Translations under genes and position numbers: made by a program
In this document: positions 1 through 8,813 of the stretch, piece after piece
How positions within the stretch are numbered: the first letter of the stretch is position 1
Layout of the letters: every line of letters starts with the position of its first letter
Origin: Lachnospiraceae bacterium
GTDB lineage: Bacteria; Bacillota; Clostridia; Lachnospirales; Lachnospiraceae
Direction of reading: 5' to 3'
Assembly: GCA_015057165.1 (NCBI GenBank)
Contig: SVEY01000001.1
Span: 152,680-216,679, forward strand
Length of the DNA stretch: 64,000 nt
Notes under the pieces: generated by a model
Told to the model about the DNA's origin: nothing
Seen by the model: only the letters and a program-made list of their open reading frames with translations
Databases searched by the model: none

Positions 1-2
1 AG

Positions 3-362
3 TCACTTCTTCTTAATGATTTATCTAAGGAAAGTGATCCGATTATACATCATACATTTGATACAGGAGAAGGAATACTTATTCCTGCTGAAATTATTCA
101 TTATGCATCTAAAGGATGTAAGAATTTCGTTATATTACAACCTTTTGGATGTTTGCCTAATCATGTAATAGGTAGAGGTATATGTAAGAAACTTAAAGAG
201 ATGTTCCCTGATATTGAATTACTTCCTCTTGACTATGATCCAGACGTTAGTTTTGCTAATATCGAGAATCGTCTTCAGATGCTGATTATGAATCAAAAGA
301 CTAATGAGTCACATAGTGAGATTAAAGAAGTAATAAATAATCCAGATGTAAAAAGTGCATAG
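3..362 (+). CDS. 2-hydroxyacyl-CoA dehydratase/activase-related protein, C-terminal fragment
   Basis: The gene is cut by the left window edge; an open frame runs from position 3 to the stop at 360-362, giving the last 119 residues. The segment 'LQPFGCLPNHV' followed by 'GRGICKKLKEMFPDIELLPLDYDPD' resembles the C-terminal part of the large CoA-substrate-specific activase/2-hydroxyglutaryl-CoA dehydratase family (BadF/HgdC ATPase fused to dehydratase-like domains). The cysteine in the 'PFGC' stretch is typical of the dehydratase half, which binds an iron-sulfur cluster in characterised relatives. Many Clostridia carry such a protein without a known substrate, so the reaction cannot be inferred. 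The last residues are polar and look like a flexible tail. Confidence 0.7.
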   Translation, partial: SLLLNDLSKESDPIIHHTFDTGEGILIPAEIIHYASKGCKNFVILQPFGCLPNHVIGRGICKKLKEMFPDIELLPLDYDPDVSFANIENRLQMLIMNQKTNESHSEIKEVINNPDVKSA

Positions 363-501
363 AATAAGGAAGTGTAGCATATTATTAATATAAAACCTTA
401 ATATAAAGAAGTAGAATTTGAAAAACATCTATGCTATACTTTAATCTAAGTTAATTTATGAACGTTTTTACTATAAATACATATTTAGGAGGAGATATAT
501 T

Positions 502-963
502 ATGGAAAAGAATAATGAAGTATTTAAGACAACAATGGGCTCTATGTTTGATGGAATGGACGGATTTCTATCTACTAAGACTGTAGTAGGAGAGCCTATT
601 AGAATCGATGATACAGTTATTTTGCCACTTGTTGATGTATCCTTTGGTATGGCTGCTGGAGCACTTACTGATGATAAGAAGAATAATGGTGCCGGTGGTG
701 TAGGTGGTAAACTTACACCTTCAGCAGTTATTGTAATTCATAATGGAACTACTAGACTTATGAATATATCTACACATTCAGGAATTGATAAGATTCTTGA
801 TATGGTACCTGATTTCGTAGATAGATTTAGTAATAAGATTGCAGACAAAAAAGAAGCTAAAGCTAATGCCAATAAAGGAAAAGATCCTGCTGCAAGAGAA
901 GCAGCTGCCGAAGAGATTAGGGATAAAGTAAGTGATTCGGTAAATGAAGCATTAGAGAAGTAG
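502..963 (+). CDS. gerW: GerW family (YtfJ-like) sporulation protein
   Basis: A 153-residue protein preceded by a strong AGGAGGAG ribosome binding site (about 488-495). The core 'KTVVGEPI...ILPLVDVSFG' and the glycine-rich stretch 'NNGAGGVGGKLTPSAVIVI' are the hallmark of the YtfJ/GerW family; in Bacillus subtilis GerW is needed for germination in response to L-alanine. The C-terminal 45 residues are charged and alanine/lysine-rich, probably an extended helix. The gene stands alone and is followed by an intrinsic terminator at 1074-1106. Its presence suggests a spore-forming lineage, but homologues also persist in non-sporulating Clostridia. Confidence 0.9.
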   Translation: MEKNNEVFKTTMGSMFDGMDGFLSTKTVVGEPIRIDDTVILPLVDVSFGMAAGALTDDKKNNGAGGVGGKLTPSAVIVIHNGTTRLMNISTHSGIDKILDMVPDFVDRFSNKIADKKEAKANANKGKDPAAREAAAEEIRDKVSDSVNEALEK

Positions 964-1073
964 TATATATACTAAGAATTATATTTTTATGTATCAAAGG
1001 GACGAATCAATTATATCCCTTAGATTTGTAGATAAGGATAAGAGATAAAATAATTATTATACTGAATTAATTT

Positions 1074-1106
1074 AGGCGCCTAACCTTGTGTTAAGCGCCT
1101 TTGTTA
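1074..1106 (+). terminator. intrinsic terminator downstream of gerW
   Basis: An 11-bp stem with one mismatch (AGGCGCCTAAC pairing with GTTAAGCGCCT, loop CTTGT) is followed by TTTGTTATTAT. It lies about 110 bases after the gerW stop and just before the long palindromic repeat. Confidence 0.75.
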
Positions 1107-1118
1107 TTATATTGTATT

Positions 1119-1361
1119 GTGGGTGTGAGGCGTTAGATATATACTGATATCGGTAGCTTTTCACTAAGAATATGTAAGTAATTAATGTTAAGTCTATATA
1201 ATCATTACGACAGGAACCGGCGGTCAAACTCACCTTCCGGGTTCGAACAGTGACCGCCTATTTGCGACATCCTGTCGCAAATTTCCTTAAATTAATTAAT
1301 TACTAACATATTCTAAGTTCGAGCTAATGTCATCAGTATATATCTAACGCCTCACACCCAC
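1119..1361 (+). repeat. Long palindromic structured element, copy A
   Basis: The left arm starting GTGGGTGTGAGGCGTTAGAT at 1119 is answered by its reverse complement ending at 1361. With internal bulges the arms pair over roughly 80 nt. Inside are two further hairpins: GGCGGTCA (1219-1226) with TGACCGCC (1251-1258), and ATTTGCGACA (1260-1269) with TGTCGCAAAT (1273-1282) around the loop TCC. A TATT segment joins the two. No protein is encoded. Copies B, C and D in this window share the layout. Copy A follows the gerW terminator and precedes hsdR. Whether it acts as an RNA, a DNA cruciform or a mobile palindrome cannot be decided from sequence alone. Confidence 0.9.
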
Positions 1362-1404
1362 GCCCATATAATAATAAAACATATACACTTAGAATAATTA
1401 TGTA

Positions 1405-1413
1405 TGTTATAAT
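1405..1413 (+). promoter_or_regulatory. Possible extended -10 promoter for hsdR
   Basis: TGTTATAAT (TGn plus TATAAT) lies about 55 bases before the hsdR start, with no convincing -35 at the usual distance. It is the best promoter candidate between repeat copy A and the restriction-modification operon. Confidence 0.4.
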
Positions 1414-1468
1414 TTATATAAAATATAGATAATTACAGTCATTAATCAATATGGGGGTAATACGTCAT

Positions 1469-4400
1469 ATGAGTAATTTTGCTTTTATGAAAAGTCATTG
1501 GGAAGATTTGGCTAAATTAGGAGATTTATCTGAAAAATATGTATATTCTGATCCTAATACATCAATAATCAAACAAGGTATGCTTGCTGAAATTATGGTT
1601 AAGTATATGCTTGCATATGATGGAATAGCTGAACCGGAATATGATAATACTCATGCTAATAGAATTAATCTATTAAAACGAAATGATTTGCTACCAGTGG
1701 ATATTAGTAATATATTATTTATTCTTAGAAAAGCGCGTAATTTAGCTACGCATGAAGCAACAGATGATAAAAATAAAGCTTTAGAGAATCTTGAACTTTG
1801 TTTTGAACTATGTGTATGGTATATGCAGACTTATGGTGATTATAACTTTGAACCAGAAAAATATGTATCGCCGGTTGATTATGAAGTTAGTATTCAAGAG
1901 CTTGAGAAAGAGAATAATGAATTAGAAGAACTTAATAAAAAACTATCAGAAGAGATTTTACAGATACAAAGTAATGGTAAAGCTAATAGTGACCGTAGGT
2001 TTATAGCATATAAGAAAGCGACTAATATTCATTTAACTGAGGCGCAGACAAGAGAACTTATAGATGAACAGCTTCGTCAAGTGGGTTGGGAAGCTGACAC
2101 TACTAATCTTAGGTATTCTAAGGGAGTAAGACCTGAAAAAGGAAAAAATATTGCTATTGCAGAATGGCCAACAGATTCTAAAGTCACAAAAGGCGGTTAT
2201 GTTGATTATGCTCTATTTATAGACGAAAAGATGGTAGCTGTGGTAGAAGCTAAGAGAAAGCATAAGGATATATCATCTGTTATTGATGAACAATGTAGGG
2301 ATTATGCTAGTAATATTAAGTCGGAACACAGTAAATATATAATAAATAAATACGGCAAATACTATGTGCCATTTCTTTTTGCAACTAATGGCAGAGAATA
2401 TATCAAGCAATATGAAGAGAAGTCTGGCGTATGGTTTTTAGATACCAGAGAACAATTTAATGCACCAAAGGCTCTTTCCTTCTGGCCTTCTCCTGAAGGT
2501 ATGAAAGAAGACTTGGAGCGTGATATAACAAATGCAGACAAACAATTGGCATCAACAGGATATGAGATACTTGAAGATCCTGATGGATTGGCTCTTAGAT
2601 ATTATCAAATTGAAGCTATTAAGGCTACTGAAGAAGCAATTGCCAATAAGCAAAATTCGATTCTTCTAGCTATGGCAACGGGAACTGGTAAGACTAGAAC
2701 AGTTCTTGGAATGATATATAGATTCTTGTCTGCAAGAAGGTTCAAAAGAATTCTTTATCTTGTTGATAGAACAGCTCTAGGTGATCAGACTATGGATACA
2801 TTTAAGGAAGTTCGCCTTGAAGATTTAAAGACATTGAATCAACTATATGATATTAAAGATTTAGGCGAGAAGGAATTTGAAAAGGATACAAGAGTACATA
2901 TTGCTACAGTACAAAGCCTTGTTAAAAGAATTCTTTATAACGATTCAGATAGTAAGCTAGGTGTATCTGATTATGATTTAATAATAGTTGATGAAGCTCA
3001 TAGAGGATATATATTAGATAAAGAAATGGTGGAGAGTGATGTCCTCTATCGCAATCAGGATGATTATAGAAGTAAGTATAAAGCAGTTATTGATTATTTT
3101 GATGCTGTTAAGATAGCACTTACCGCCACGCCGGCTCTTCATACTACTGAAATATTTGGTATGCCTGTTTATGAATATGGTTATCGTAATGCAGTAATTG
3201 ATGGATATCTTTGCGACCATGACGCACCACACTATATCAAAACTAAGCTTAGTGAAGAAGGAATAACAATAAAAGCTGGGGATGTGGCTCCCATATATGA
3301 CCCTAATACTCATGGATTAATAAATAGTCCGGAACTTGAAGATGATTTGCATTTTGATGTTGAGGATTTCAATAGAAGGATTATTAATGAGAACTACAAT
3401 AAGACTGTATTAGAAGAGATTGCGAAGGATATTGACCCTAATGAACCTGGGAAAACGCTTATCTTTGCTGTAAATGATTCTCATGCTGATATGGTTACAC
3501 ATATTCTGAAAGATTATTATACTGAGCAAGGTGTCAATCAGGAAGCTGTTATGAAGATTACAGGGTCTATTGAGAATGGCAACCCTGTTAAAATAAAAGA
3601 AGCAATTCGTAGATTTAAGAACGAGCAATATCCTAATATTGTTGTTACAGTTGACCTTCTTACAACAGGAATTGATGTGGAAGAGATCGTTAATCTTGTA
3701 TTCCTAAGAAGGATTCGTTCTAGAATTCTCTTTGAACAGATGCTAGGTCGTGCAACGAGACTATGCCCGCAGATTGGCAAAACCCATTTCGAGATATATG
3801 ATGCTGTTGGAATATATGAGGTGCTTGAGACAGTATCAACTATGAAGCCTGTAGTAGCTAATCCTAAAGTGACATTTGGCGAACTTATTGATGGACTTGA
3901 TGCATTAGAAACTGATGGAGAGAAGAGCAATCAGATTGATATGATTATTGCAAAGATTCTGCGAACTGCAAGAAGAATGTCTGATGAGAATAAGGAACAG
4001 TTTGCTTCTCTTAGTGGTGGAAAGCCTGTAGAAAAATTTGTTAATGAATTAAAGGAACAACCAATAGATATAGCTGTTGAAAATGTTCGAAAGCATAGGA
4101 CCGCATTTCAGTATGTAAGAAGTGAGCATCAATCTAATCCGGTGTTTATTAGTGGAGAAGATGATGAATTACTAGAACATACTAGAAGCTATGGAAATAT
4201 TGATAATCCTAAGGATTATCTTGAGGAATTTCATGAATTTGTAGATAATAATATGAATGAGATTGCAGCTCTTAATATCATTGCTACAAGACCAAGAGAG
4301 CTTACAAGGTCAGAATTAAAAGAACTTCGACTTATTCTAGATCGTAATAATTTCTCTGAAACTATGCTTAATACTGCACATTCTCAACTGACTAATGAAG

Positions 4401-4708
4401 AAATTACTGCTGATATAATAAGCTTTATTAGGCAGAAAAGTATAGGTGATCCTTTGATTAGTAAAGAGGATAGAATACATGGAGCTATAGATAAAATGAA
4501 AAAGGCACATCCTAATATGAGTAAGGTTCAAAAAGGATGGCTTGATAAGATAGAATCATATCTAAAAAAAGAAACTGTACTTAATAGAGAATCATTTGAT
4601 GCAGAAGCTTTTAAGAATAAAGGTGGCTTTAATGCAATTAATAAAGCTTTTGACGGCAAGTTAGATGATGTTATTGAAGAGATTAATATAAATATGTATT
4701 CTGCCTAG
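1469..4708 (+). CDS. hsdR: Type I restriction endonuclease, R (motor/nuclease) subunit
   Basis: A 1079-residue HsdR. It supplies the nuclease and the ATP-driven translocase of a type I complex with HsdM and HsdS. From N to C terminus: a helical DUF4145-like domain (about 1-130), a short coiled coil (about 145-175), a PD-(D/E)xK nuclease (D246, E260 and K262 in 'VEAKRKHK'), then a superfamily 2 helicase with Walker A 'MATGTGKT' (K408), DEAH box at 508-511, 'TATPA', and 'GRATR' as motif VI. The C-terminal part likely contacts HsdM. An ATG at 1451 is in frame, but GGGGG at 1453-1457 is well placed to serve the ATG at 1469, giving 'MSNFAFMK', so 1469 was chosen. First gene of the cassette. All catalytic motifs are intact. 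Confidence 0.95.
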   Translation: MSNFAFMKSHWEDLAKLGDLSEKYVYSDPNTSIIKQGMLAEIMVKYMLAYDGIAEPEYDNTHANRINLLKRNDLLPVDISNILFILRKARNLATHEATDDKNKALENLELCFELCVWYMQTYGDYNFEPEKYVSPVDYEVSIQELEKENNELEELNKKLSEEILQIQSNGKANSDRRFIAYKKATNIHLTEAQTRELIDEQLRQVGWEADTTNLRYSKGVRPEKGKNIAIAEWPTDSKVTKGGYVDYALFIDEKMVAVVEAKRKHKDISSVIDEQCRDYASNIKSEHSKYIINKYGKYYVPFLFATNGREYIKQYEEKSGVWFLDTREQFNAPKALSFWPSPEGMKEDLERDITNADKQLASTGYEILEDPDGLALRYYQIEAIKATEEAIANKQNSILLAMATGTGKTRTVLGMIYRFLSARRFKRILYLVDRTALGDQTMDTFKEVRLEDLKTLNQLYDIKDLGEKEFEKDTRVHIATVQSLVKRILYNDSDSKLGVSDYDLIIVDEAHRGYILDKEMVESDVLYRNQDDYRSKYKAVIDYFDAVKIALTATPALHTTEIFGMPVYEYGYRNAVIDGYLCDHDAPHYIKTKLSEEGITIKAGDVAPIYDPNTHGLINSPELEDDLHFDVEDFNRRIINENYNKTVLEEIAKDIDPNEPGKTLIFAVNDSHADMVTHILKDYYTEQGVNQEAVMKITGSIENGNPVKIKEAIRRFKNEQYPNIVVTVDLLTTGIDVEEIVNLVFLRRIRSRILFEQMLGRATRLCPQIGKTHFEIYDAVGIYEVLETVSTMKPVVANPKVTFGELIDGLDALETDGEKSNQIDMIIAKILRTARRMSDENKEQFASLSGGKPVEKFVNELKEQPIDIAVENVRKHRTAFQYVRSEHQSNPVFISGEDDELLEHTRSYGNIDNPKDYLEEFHEFVDNNMNEIAALNIIATRPRELTRSELKELRLILDRNNFSETMLNTAHSQLTNEEITADIISFIRQKSIGDPLISKEDRIHGAIDKMKKAHPNMSKVQKGWLDKIESYLKKETVLNRESFDAEAFKNKGGFNAINKAFDGKLDDVIEEININMYSA

Positions 4709-4764
4709 CTTAAAACTCTAATGATATAATTAGAGTAATCACAATATATTGGAGGATTAATACA

Positions 4765-6195
4765 ATGACAAATAACGAGATTGTCGCTAAACTGTGGAAT
4801 CTGTGTAATGTTCTTCGTGATGATGGAATTACATATCATCAATATGTTACTGAACTTACATATATTCTTTTTCTTAAGATGGCAAAGGAAACAGATTCTG
4901 AAAAGGGAATTCCAAAAAATTATCGTTGGGATGTTCTAAAGAGTAAGGACGGTCTTGAATTAAAGAAATATTATGAAGAGCTACTTCGAGTATTAGGTGA
5001 GGAGTGTAGCGGTCGTATACAGGAAATTTATAATGGTGCGCGTAGTAATATAGAAGAGCCTGCTAACCTTAAGAAGATTATTACTAATATTGACGGTTTG
5101 GATTGGTATTCTGCAAAGGAAGAAGGATTAGGCAATCTGTATGAAGGTCTGTTAGAAAAAAATGCTAATGAGAAAAAATCAGGGGCCGGTCAATACTTTA
5201 CACCAAGAGTTCTTATTGATTTAATGACAGAATTAATTGCCCCTAAGGCAGGAGAAAAATGTAATGATCCGGCATGTGGTACATTTGGATTTATGATTGC
5301 GGCAGATGCTTATGTAAAGAAACATACTAATGATTTGTTTGACTTAGATGAAAAAGAACAAAAGTTTCAGAAATATGATGCATTTACAGGTGGAGAGCTT
5401 GTTCATGAAACCCATAGACTAGCGCTTATGAATGCAATGCTTCATGACATCGAAGGTAAGATATATCTATGTGATACACTATCTAATCAAGGTAAGGTCA
5501 TGAATGATTTTGATGTTGTTCTAACTAATCCACCTTTTGGCACTAAGAAGGGTGGAGAGCGTGCAACTCGTGACGATTTTACGTTTACTACAAGTAATAA
5601 GCAGTTGAATTTCCTACAACATATTTATCGCTCTCTAAAGAATAATGGAAAAGCAAGAGCGGCTGTAGTTTTACCTGATAATGTATTATTTGCAGATTGT
5701 GATGGGGAGCGTATCAGAGAAGACCTTATGAATAAGTGTAATCTTCATACAGTACTTCGTCTCCCTACAGGTATTTTCTATGCACAGGGAGTAAAGACAA
5801 ATGTTCTTTTCTTTACAAGAGGAACATCAGATCATGATAATACCAGCGAAGTCTGGTTCTATGACCTTAGAACTAATATGCCGTCCTTTGGTAAGACAAA
5901 TCCCCTTAAGGAAGAACACTTTGAAGACTTTAAGAAAGCATATACTGCAAGTAATAGACATGACATAAAGGATGAGAGATGGAGTGTATACACATATGAG
6001 CAGATATCAGAAGAAGGGAAAAACCATAGTCTTGATCTTGGTCTAATAAAGGATGATTCCGTAATTGATTATAGTGACCTGCCAGATCCTATTGAAAGCG
6101 GCGAAGAATGTATTGCACAGTTAGAAGAGGCTGTTGATCTATTACAGAGTGTTGTTAAGGAGCTTAAGTCGCTGGAGGATAATCATGATAGATAA
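4765..6195 (+). CDS. hsdM: Type I restriction-modification DNA methyltransferase, M subunit
   Basis: A 476-residue N6-adenine methyltransferase that pairs with HsdS to modify the recognition site. An N-terminal helical HsdM domain (about 1-125) precedes the catalytic domain, with the S-adenosylmethionine motif 'DPACGTFGF' from D168 and the catalytic 'NPPF' from N255. The 'GAGQYFTPR' stretch before motif I is also typical. The start has a clear GGAGG about 10 bases upstream. It lies 56 bases after hsdR; its stop overlaps the next start by 11 bases, so translation is probably coupled. Length and motifs are normal, so the methylase should be active. Confidence 0.96.
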   Translation: MTNNEIVAKLWNLCNVLRDDGITYHQYVTELTYILFLKMAKETDSEKGIPKNYRWDVLKSKDGLELKKYYEELLRVLGEECSGRIQEIYNGARSNIEEPANLKKIITNIDGLDWYSAKEEGLGNLYEGLLEKNANEKKSGAGQYFTPRVLIDLMTELIAPKAGEKCNDPACGTFGFMIAADAYVKKHTNDLFDLDEKEQKFQKYDAFTGGELVHETHRLALMNAMLHDIEGKIYLCDTLSNQGKVMNDFDVVLTNPPFGTKKGGERATRDDFTFTTSNKQLNFLQHIYRSLKNNGKARAAVVLPDNVLFADCDGERIREDLMNKCNLHTVLRLPTGIFYAQGVKTNVLFFTRGTSDHDNTSEVWFYDLRTNMPSFGKTNPLKEEHFEDFKKAYTASNRHDIKDERWSVYTYEQISEEGKNHSLDLGLIKDDSVIDYSDLPDPIESGEECIAQLEEAVDLLQSVVKELKSLEDNHDR

Positions 6196-6685
6196 TGAAA
6201 AAATAATTGAAGGCAGACATTATGTTGATGTGTCACAGATTCTTTTTAGAAATAAGCAAAATATACCCTGGAATGACGTTGAAAAATATTTAAAAAAATA
6301 CATAGGAATGAGTTTTTCTATCGAAAAGTATGGCGATGTAGTTCATATTGCGGGTGATTTTCCGGATGAATATACTGAGTCACAATATACTAAGGGGTTA
6401 AGAGGGGCATTAGCAAAGGCAAAGGCTAATGCTAGCCAAGTGATAGGCGAGATGCTTAAGACCGCTGATAATAGACGGTGGGTAGAGAATAAAGACTCAA
6501 AGCATAATAAAGAGGCCAATGGTGGATGGTATAGGTATGATGTGGGTTTTACAATTCCGATCGAGCAAAATGGAGAGTTTCGGCGGAATGTATATAAGGG
6601 GACAGCAGTTATAAGGATTAAGGACGATACATTATATTTGTATGATATTGTAAACATAAAAAAAGAAGCGAGTACGCCGCATTAG
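6185..6685 (+). CDS. Putative phage-polyprotein-type nuclease domain protein inside the hsd operon
   Basis: A 166-residue protein starting at the ATG at 6185, which has GGAGG at 6175-6179 inside the end of hsdM. The C-terminal half ('NRRWVENKDSKHN', 'GWYRYDVGFTIPI', 'LYLYDIVNIKKEASTP') closely resembles, from memory of the family, the domain that ends MuF-type phage head polyproteins and related ICE proteins, grouped with Barnase/EndoU/colicin E5/RelE-like nucleases. Conserved Lys, His, Tyr and Asp residues suit that assignment. The N-terminal half resembles nothing I recognise. This is not a standard hsd gene. In-frame sequence after the TAG stop (6686-6736, SKDRTVENRSLYINKLS) looks like more of the same polyprotein tail, suggesting a truncated import. 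Nuclease activity is inferred, not shown. Confidence 0.55.
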   Translation: MIDNEKIIEGRHYVDVSQILFRNKQNIPWNDVEKYLKKYIGMSFSIEKYGDVVHIAGDFPDEYTESQYTKGLRGALAKAKANASQVIGEMLKTADNRRWVENKDSKHNKEANGGWYRYDVGFTIPIEQNGEFRRNVYKGTAVIRIKDDTLYLYDIVNIKKEASTPH

Positions 6686-6785
6686 TCAAAAGACCGTACG
6701 GTAGAAAACCGCTCCCTTTACATCAATAAATTATCATAAAATATTGTAAGTGTCAAGTAAAAAAGCTGAGATACAGAGGAAGATA

Positions 6786-8120
6786 ATGAAAAAAAACAAG
6801 AAACAATTAAGATTAGAAGACGCGATGGTGCCAGTAGAAGAACAGCCGTATGAAGTACCTGAGAATTGGTGTTGGACAAAACTGGGAGTGACTATTTCAA
6901 TATCTAAAGAAAAAACAGATGATTTCAGCGATATATCGGTTAAATATGTTGGTTTGGAGCATCTTGAGAGCAATAAAGGTCTTAACGGATATGGCACTAC
7001 AGAAGGGATAAAGAGTCTTAAAAACATATTTCATACAGGGCAGATACTTTACGGGAAACTACGTCCTTACTTAAACAAACATGATATTGCCAGTTTTGAT
7101 GGTGTATGTTCAACAGATATTCTTGTTATTGATGTAAAGAATGTTGTAGACGCACAATTTGTTAATAAGTTTTTAGATATGGATAGTTTTATATCATACA
7201 CTGTGAATAATTCAAAAGGAATCAATCTTCCAAGAGTTTCTGGGGAAACAATAATGGATGCAGCTTTTCCACTTCCGCCCCTCCCAGAACAACAGCGTAT
7301 TGTGGAGCGAATTGAAAGCCTATTTTCTAAGCTCGATGAGGCTAAAGAAAAAGCTCAGGAGGCATTAGAATCATTTGAAGAGCGACAAGTGGCAATTCTT
7401 CATAAGGCTTTTAAAGGTGAATTGACGTTACAATGGCGAACGGAGCATGGGTTAGATATGAACTCATGGAGAGATGTTCCCTTAAAGGACTGTGGCAGAT
7501 GGTTCGGCGGTGGAACTCCAACAACTAGCAAAAAAGAGTATTGGGAAGGCGGAGATATTCTTTGGATAACATCTAAAGATATGAAAGAAAAGATTATTAA
7601 GGACAGTCTCATGCATGTAACGATGGTAGGTGTTGAGAATTCATCAGCTAATTATTGTGAAGAGCCTGCTGTGCTATTTGTTATGCGTAGTGGAATATTA
7701 CGAAGAGTTTTTCCTGTTAGTATGGTAAGAAGACCATTTACGGTTAATCAGGATTTAAAAGCATGTGTTCCAGAAGGGATTCTTCAGGAGTATCTATATT
7801 GGCATTGTACTGGTTTTGAAAAAGATATAAGAGATAACTGCATGAAGAGTGGAACGACAGTAGAAAGCGTTGAGGCAAAAAAGCTGTATGAATATGAGAT
7901 AAGCGTTGCCGGAATTGATGAACAAAAGGAAATAGTTAACCGTATTGAAGAGTTGTTAAACAAAGAAGTTGCTGCTTATGAGGTGGCTGAAAATGTGATA
8001 GAGAGTATAGAATTGGTTAAAAAGTCCATCCTCGCTAAAGCCTTCCGTGGTGAACTTGGCACAAATAATCCTTCCGAAGAAAGTTCTATAGAATTATTAA
8101 AACAGGTAATAAAAGAATAA
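6786..8120 (+). CDS. hsdS: Type I restriction-modification specificity subunit
   Basis: About 444 residues with two target-recognition domains, each followed by a conserved helical spacer. The first half ends in 'PLPPLPEQQRIVERIESLF' with a long coiled coil and 'AILHKAFKGELTLQW'. The second ends in 'DEQKEIVNRIEELL' and 'SILAKAFRGELG'. This twofold pattern is diagnostic of HsdS, which chooses the bipartite DNA site. The ATG at 6786 has AGAGGA at 6775-6780. A GTG at 6750 is in frame and would add 12 residues, so the start is not certain. The gene is intact, and no second hsdS or partial TRD copy is seen nearby that would indicate shuffling. Confidence 0.94.
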   Translation: MKKNKKQLRLEDAMVPVEEQPYEVPENWCWTKLGVTISISKEKTDDFSDISVKYVGLEHLESNKGLNGYGTTEGIKSLKNIFHTGQILYGKLRPYLNKHDIASFDGVCSTDILVIDVKNVVDAQFVNKFLDMDSFISYTVNNSKGINLPRVSGETIMDAAFPLPPLPEQQRIVERIESLFSKLDEAKEKAQEALESFEERQVAILHKAFKGELTLQWRTEHGLDMNSWRDVPLKDCGRWFGGGTPTTSKKEYWEGGDILWITSKDMKEKIIKDSLMHVTMVGVENSSANYCEEPAVLFVMRSGILRRVFPVSMVRRPFTVNQDLKACVPEGILQEYLYWHCTGFEKDIRDNCMKSGTTVESVEAKKLYEYEISVAGIDEQKEIVNRIEELLNKEVAAYEVAENVIESIELVKKSILAKAFRGELGTNNPSEESSIELLKQVIKE

Positions 8121-8122
8121 TT

Positions 8123-8641
8123 ATGATAAATGAAATTATGAGAAATGATATTATGAACTTGTTAATCCCGAGTATTACAAGCGTTATAGGTGTATTTATT
8201 GGTTTTGGTTTAAACTTACTTAGTTCTCATTTGATGAATAAACCTAAACTATCTATTGCGATTAAAAATACACAAAATGATTTGATTGATGATATTGAGA
8301 CCAGAACAAATACAGGAAATTCAGAATATAGTGTTGAGGTATTTAACATAGGACAAAAACATATTATTATAGATTATTTTGAATTATATTATAAAAAAGG
8401 AATTATTGTTCCGTGTCATATTGATGAAAATGATAGAGTTATTAGTCCTAATAATTTCATTAGATACGTTCTGATGGAGGAAGATAAATCAGCTCTGATG
8501 CATTATTGCAGTAATGAAATGATTAATAAGTGTTATGTTAGGGTATATCTTATTGACAAGAAGATTATTAATTATGAAATAGATTTGTCTTTATTTGAAC
8601 TAGAGAATCGTTTATCTGAAACTGATGGTATTGTTGAATAA
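8123..8641 (+). CDS. Unknown N-terminally membrane-anchored protein at the end of the hsd operon
   Basis: A 172-residue protein starting two bases after the hsdS stop, so it is very probably cotranscribed. It has one hydrophobic segment near the N terminus ('LLIPSITSVIGVFIGFGLNLL', about residues 11-31), then a soluble domain rich in predicted beta strands ('YSVEVFNIGQKHIIIDYFELYY'). I do not recognise a named family. One-pass proteins of this shape often occur beside defence genes and phage islands, and position is the only hint of a role here. No catalytic motif is seen. Confidence 0.65.
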   Translation: MINEIMRNDIMNLLIPSITSVIGVFIGFGLNLLSSHLMNKPKLSIAIKNTQNDLIDDIETRTNTGNSEYSVEVFNIGQKHIIIDYFELYYKKGIIVPCHIDENDRVISPNNFIRYVLMEEDKSALMHYCSNEMINKCYVRVYLIDKKIINYEIDLSLFELENRLSETDGIVE

Positions 8642-8652
8642 TATGGAGCTAT

Positions 8653-8808
8653 GGGGTGTGAGGCGTTAGATGCATACTGATGACATTAGCTCAAGTTTAG
8701 AATATGTTAGTAATTAATTAATTAATTGAAGGAAATTTGCGACAGGATGTCGCAAATAGGTGGTCACTGTTCGAAACCGGAAGGTGAGTTTGACCGCCGG
8801 TTCCTGTC
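8653..8808 (-). repeat. Structured element, copy B (inverted and truncated)
   Basis: Reading the plus strand from 8653, the sequence closely follows the reverse complement of copy A from about 1360 down to 1209, with only scattered substitutions. It contains the same outer right arm, the GCGACAGGATGTCGC hairpin and the GGTCA...TGACC hairpin. Similarity stops at GGTTCCTGTC (8799-8808), so the second outer arm is missing and B cannot form the long outer stem alone. With copy A it forms inverted repeats enclosing the restriction-modification cassette. Confidence 0.88.
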
Positions 8809-8813
8809 ATATG

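Noticed and set aside
1236-1250. A GGGTTCGAAC segment in the centre of copy A resembles a tRNA T-loop.
   Set aside because: It forms the loop of hairpin 1, no acceptor or anticodon arms can be drawn around it, and copies C and D lack it.
6750-8120. Possible phase-variable hsdS shuffling system.
   Set aside because: Only one complete hsdS is present, no partial TRD copies are seen, and the tyrosine recombinase at 46.4-47.5 kb is far away with no matching repeats in hsdS.
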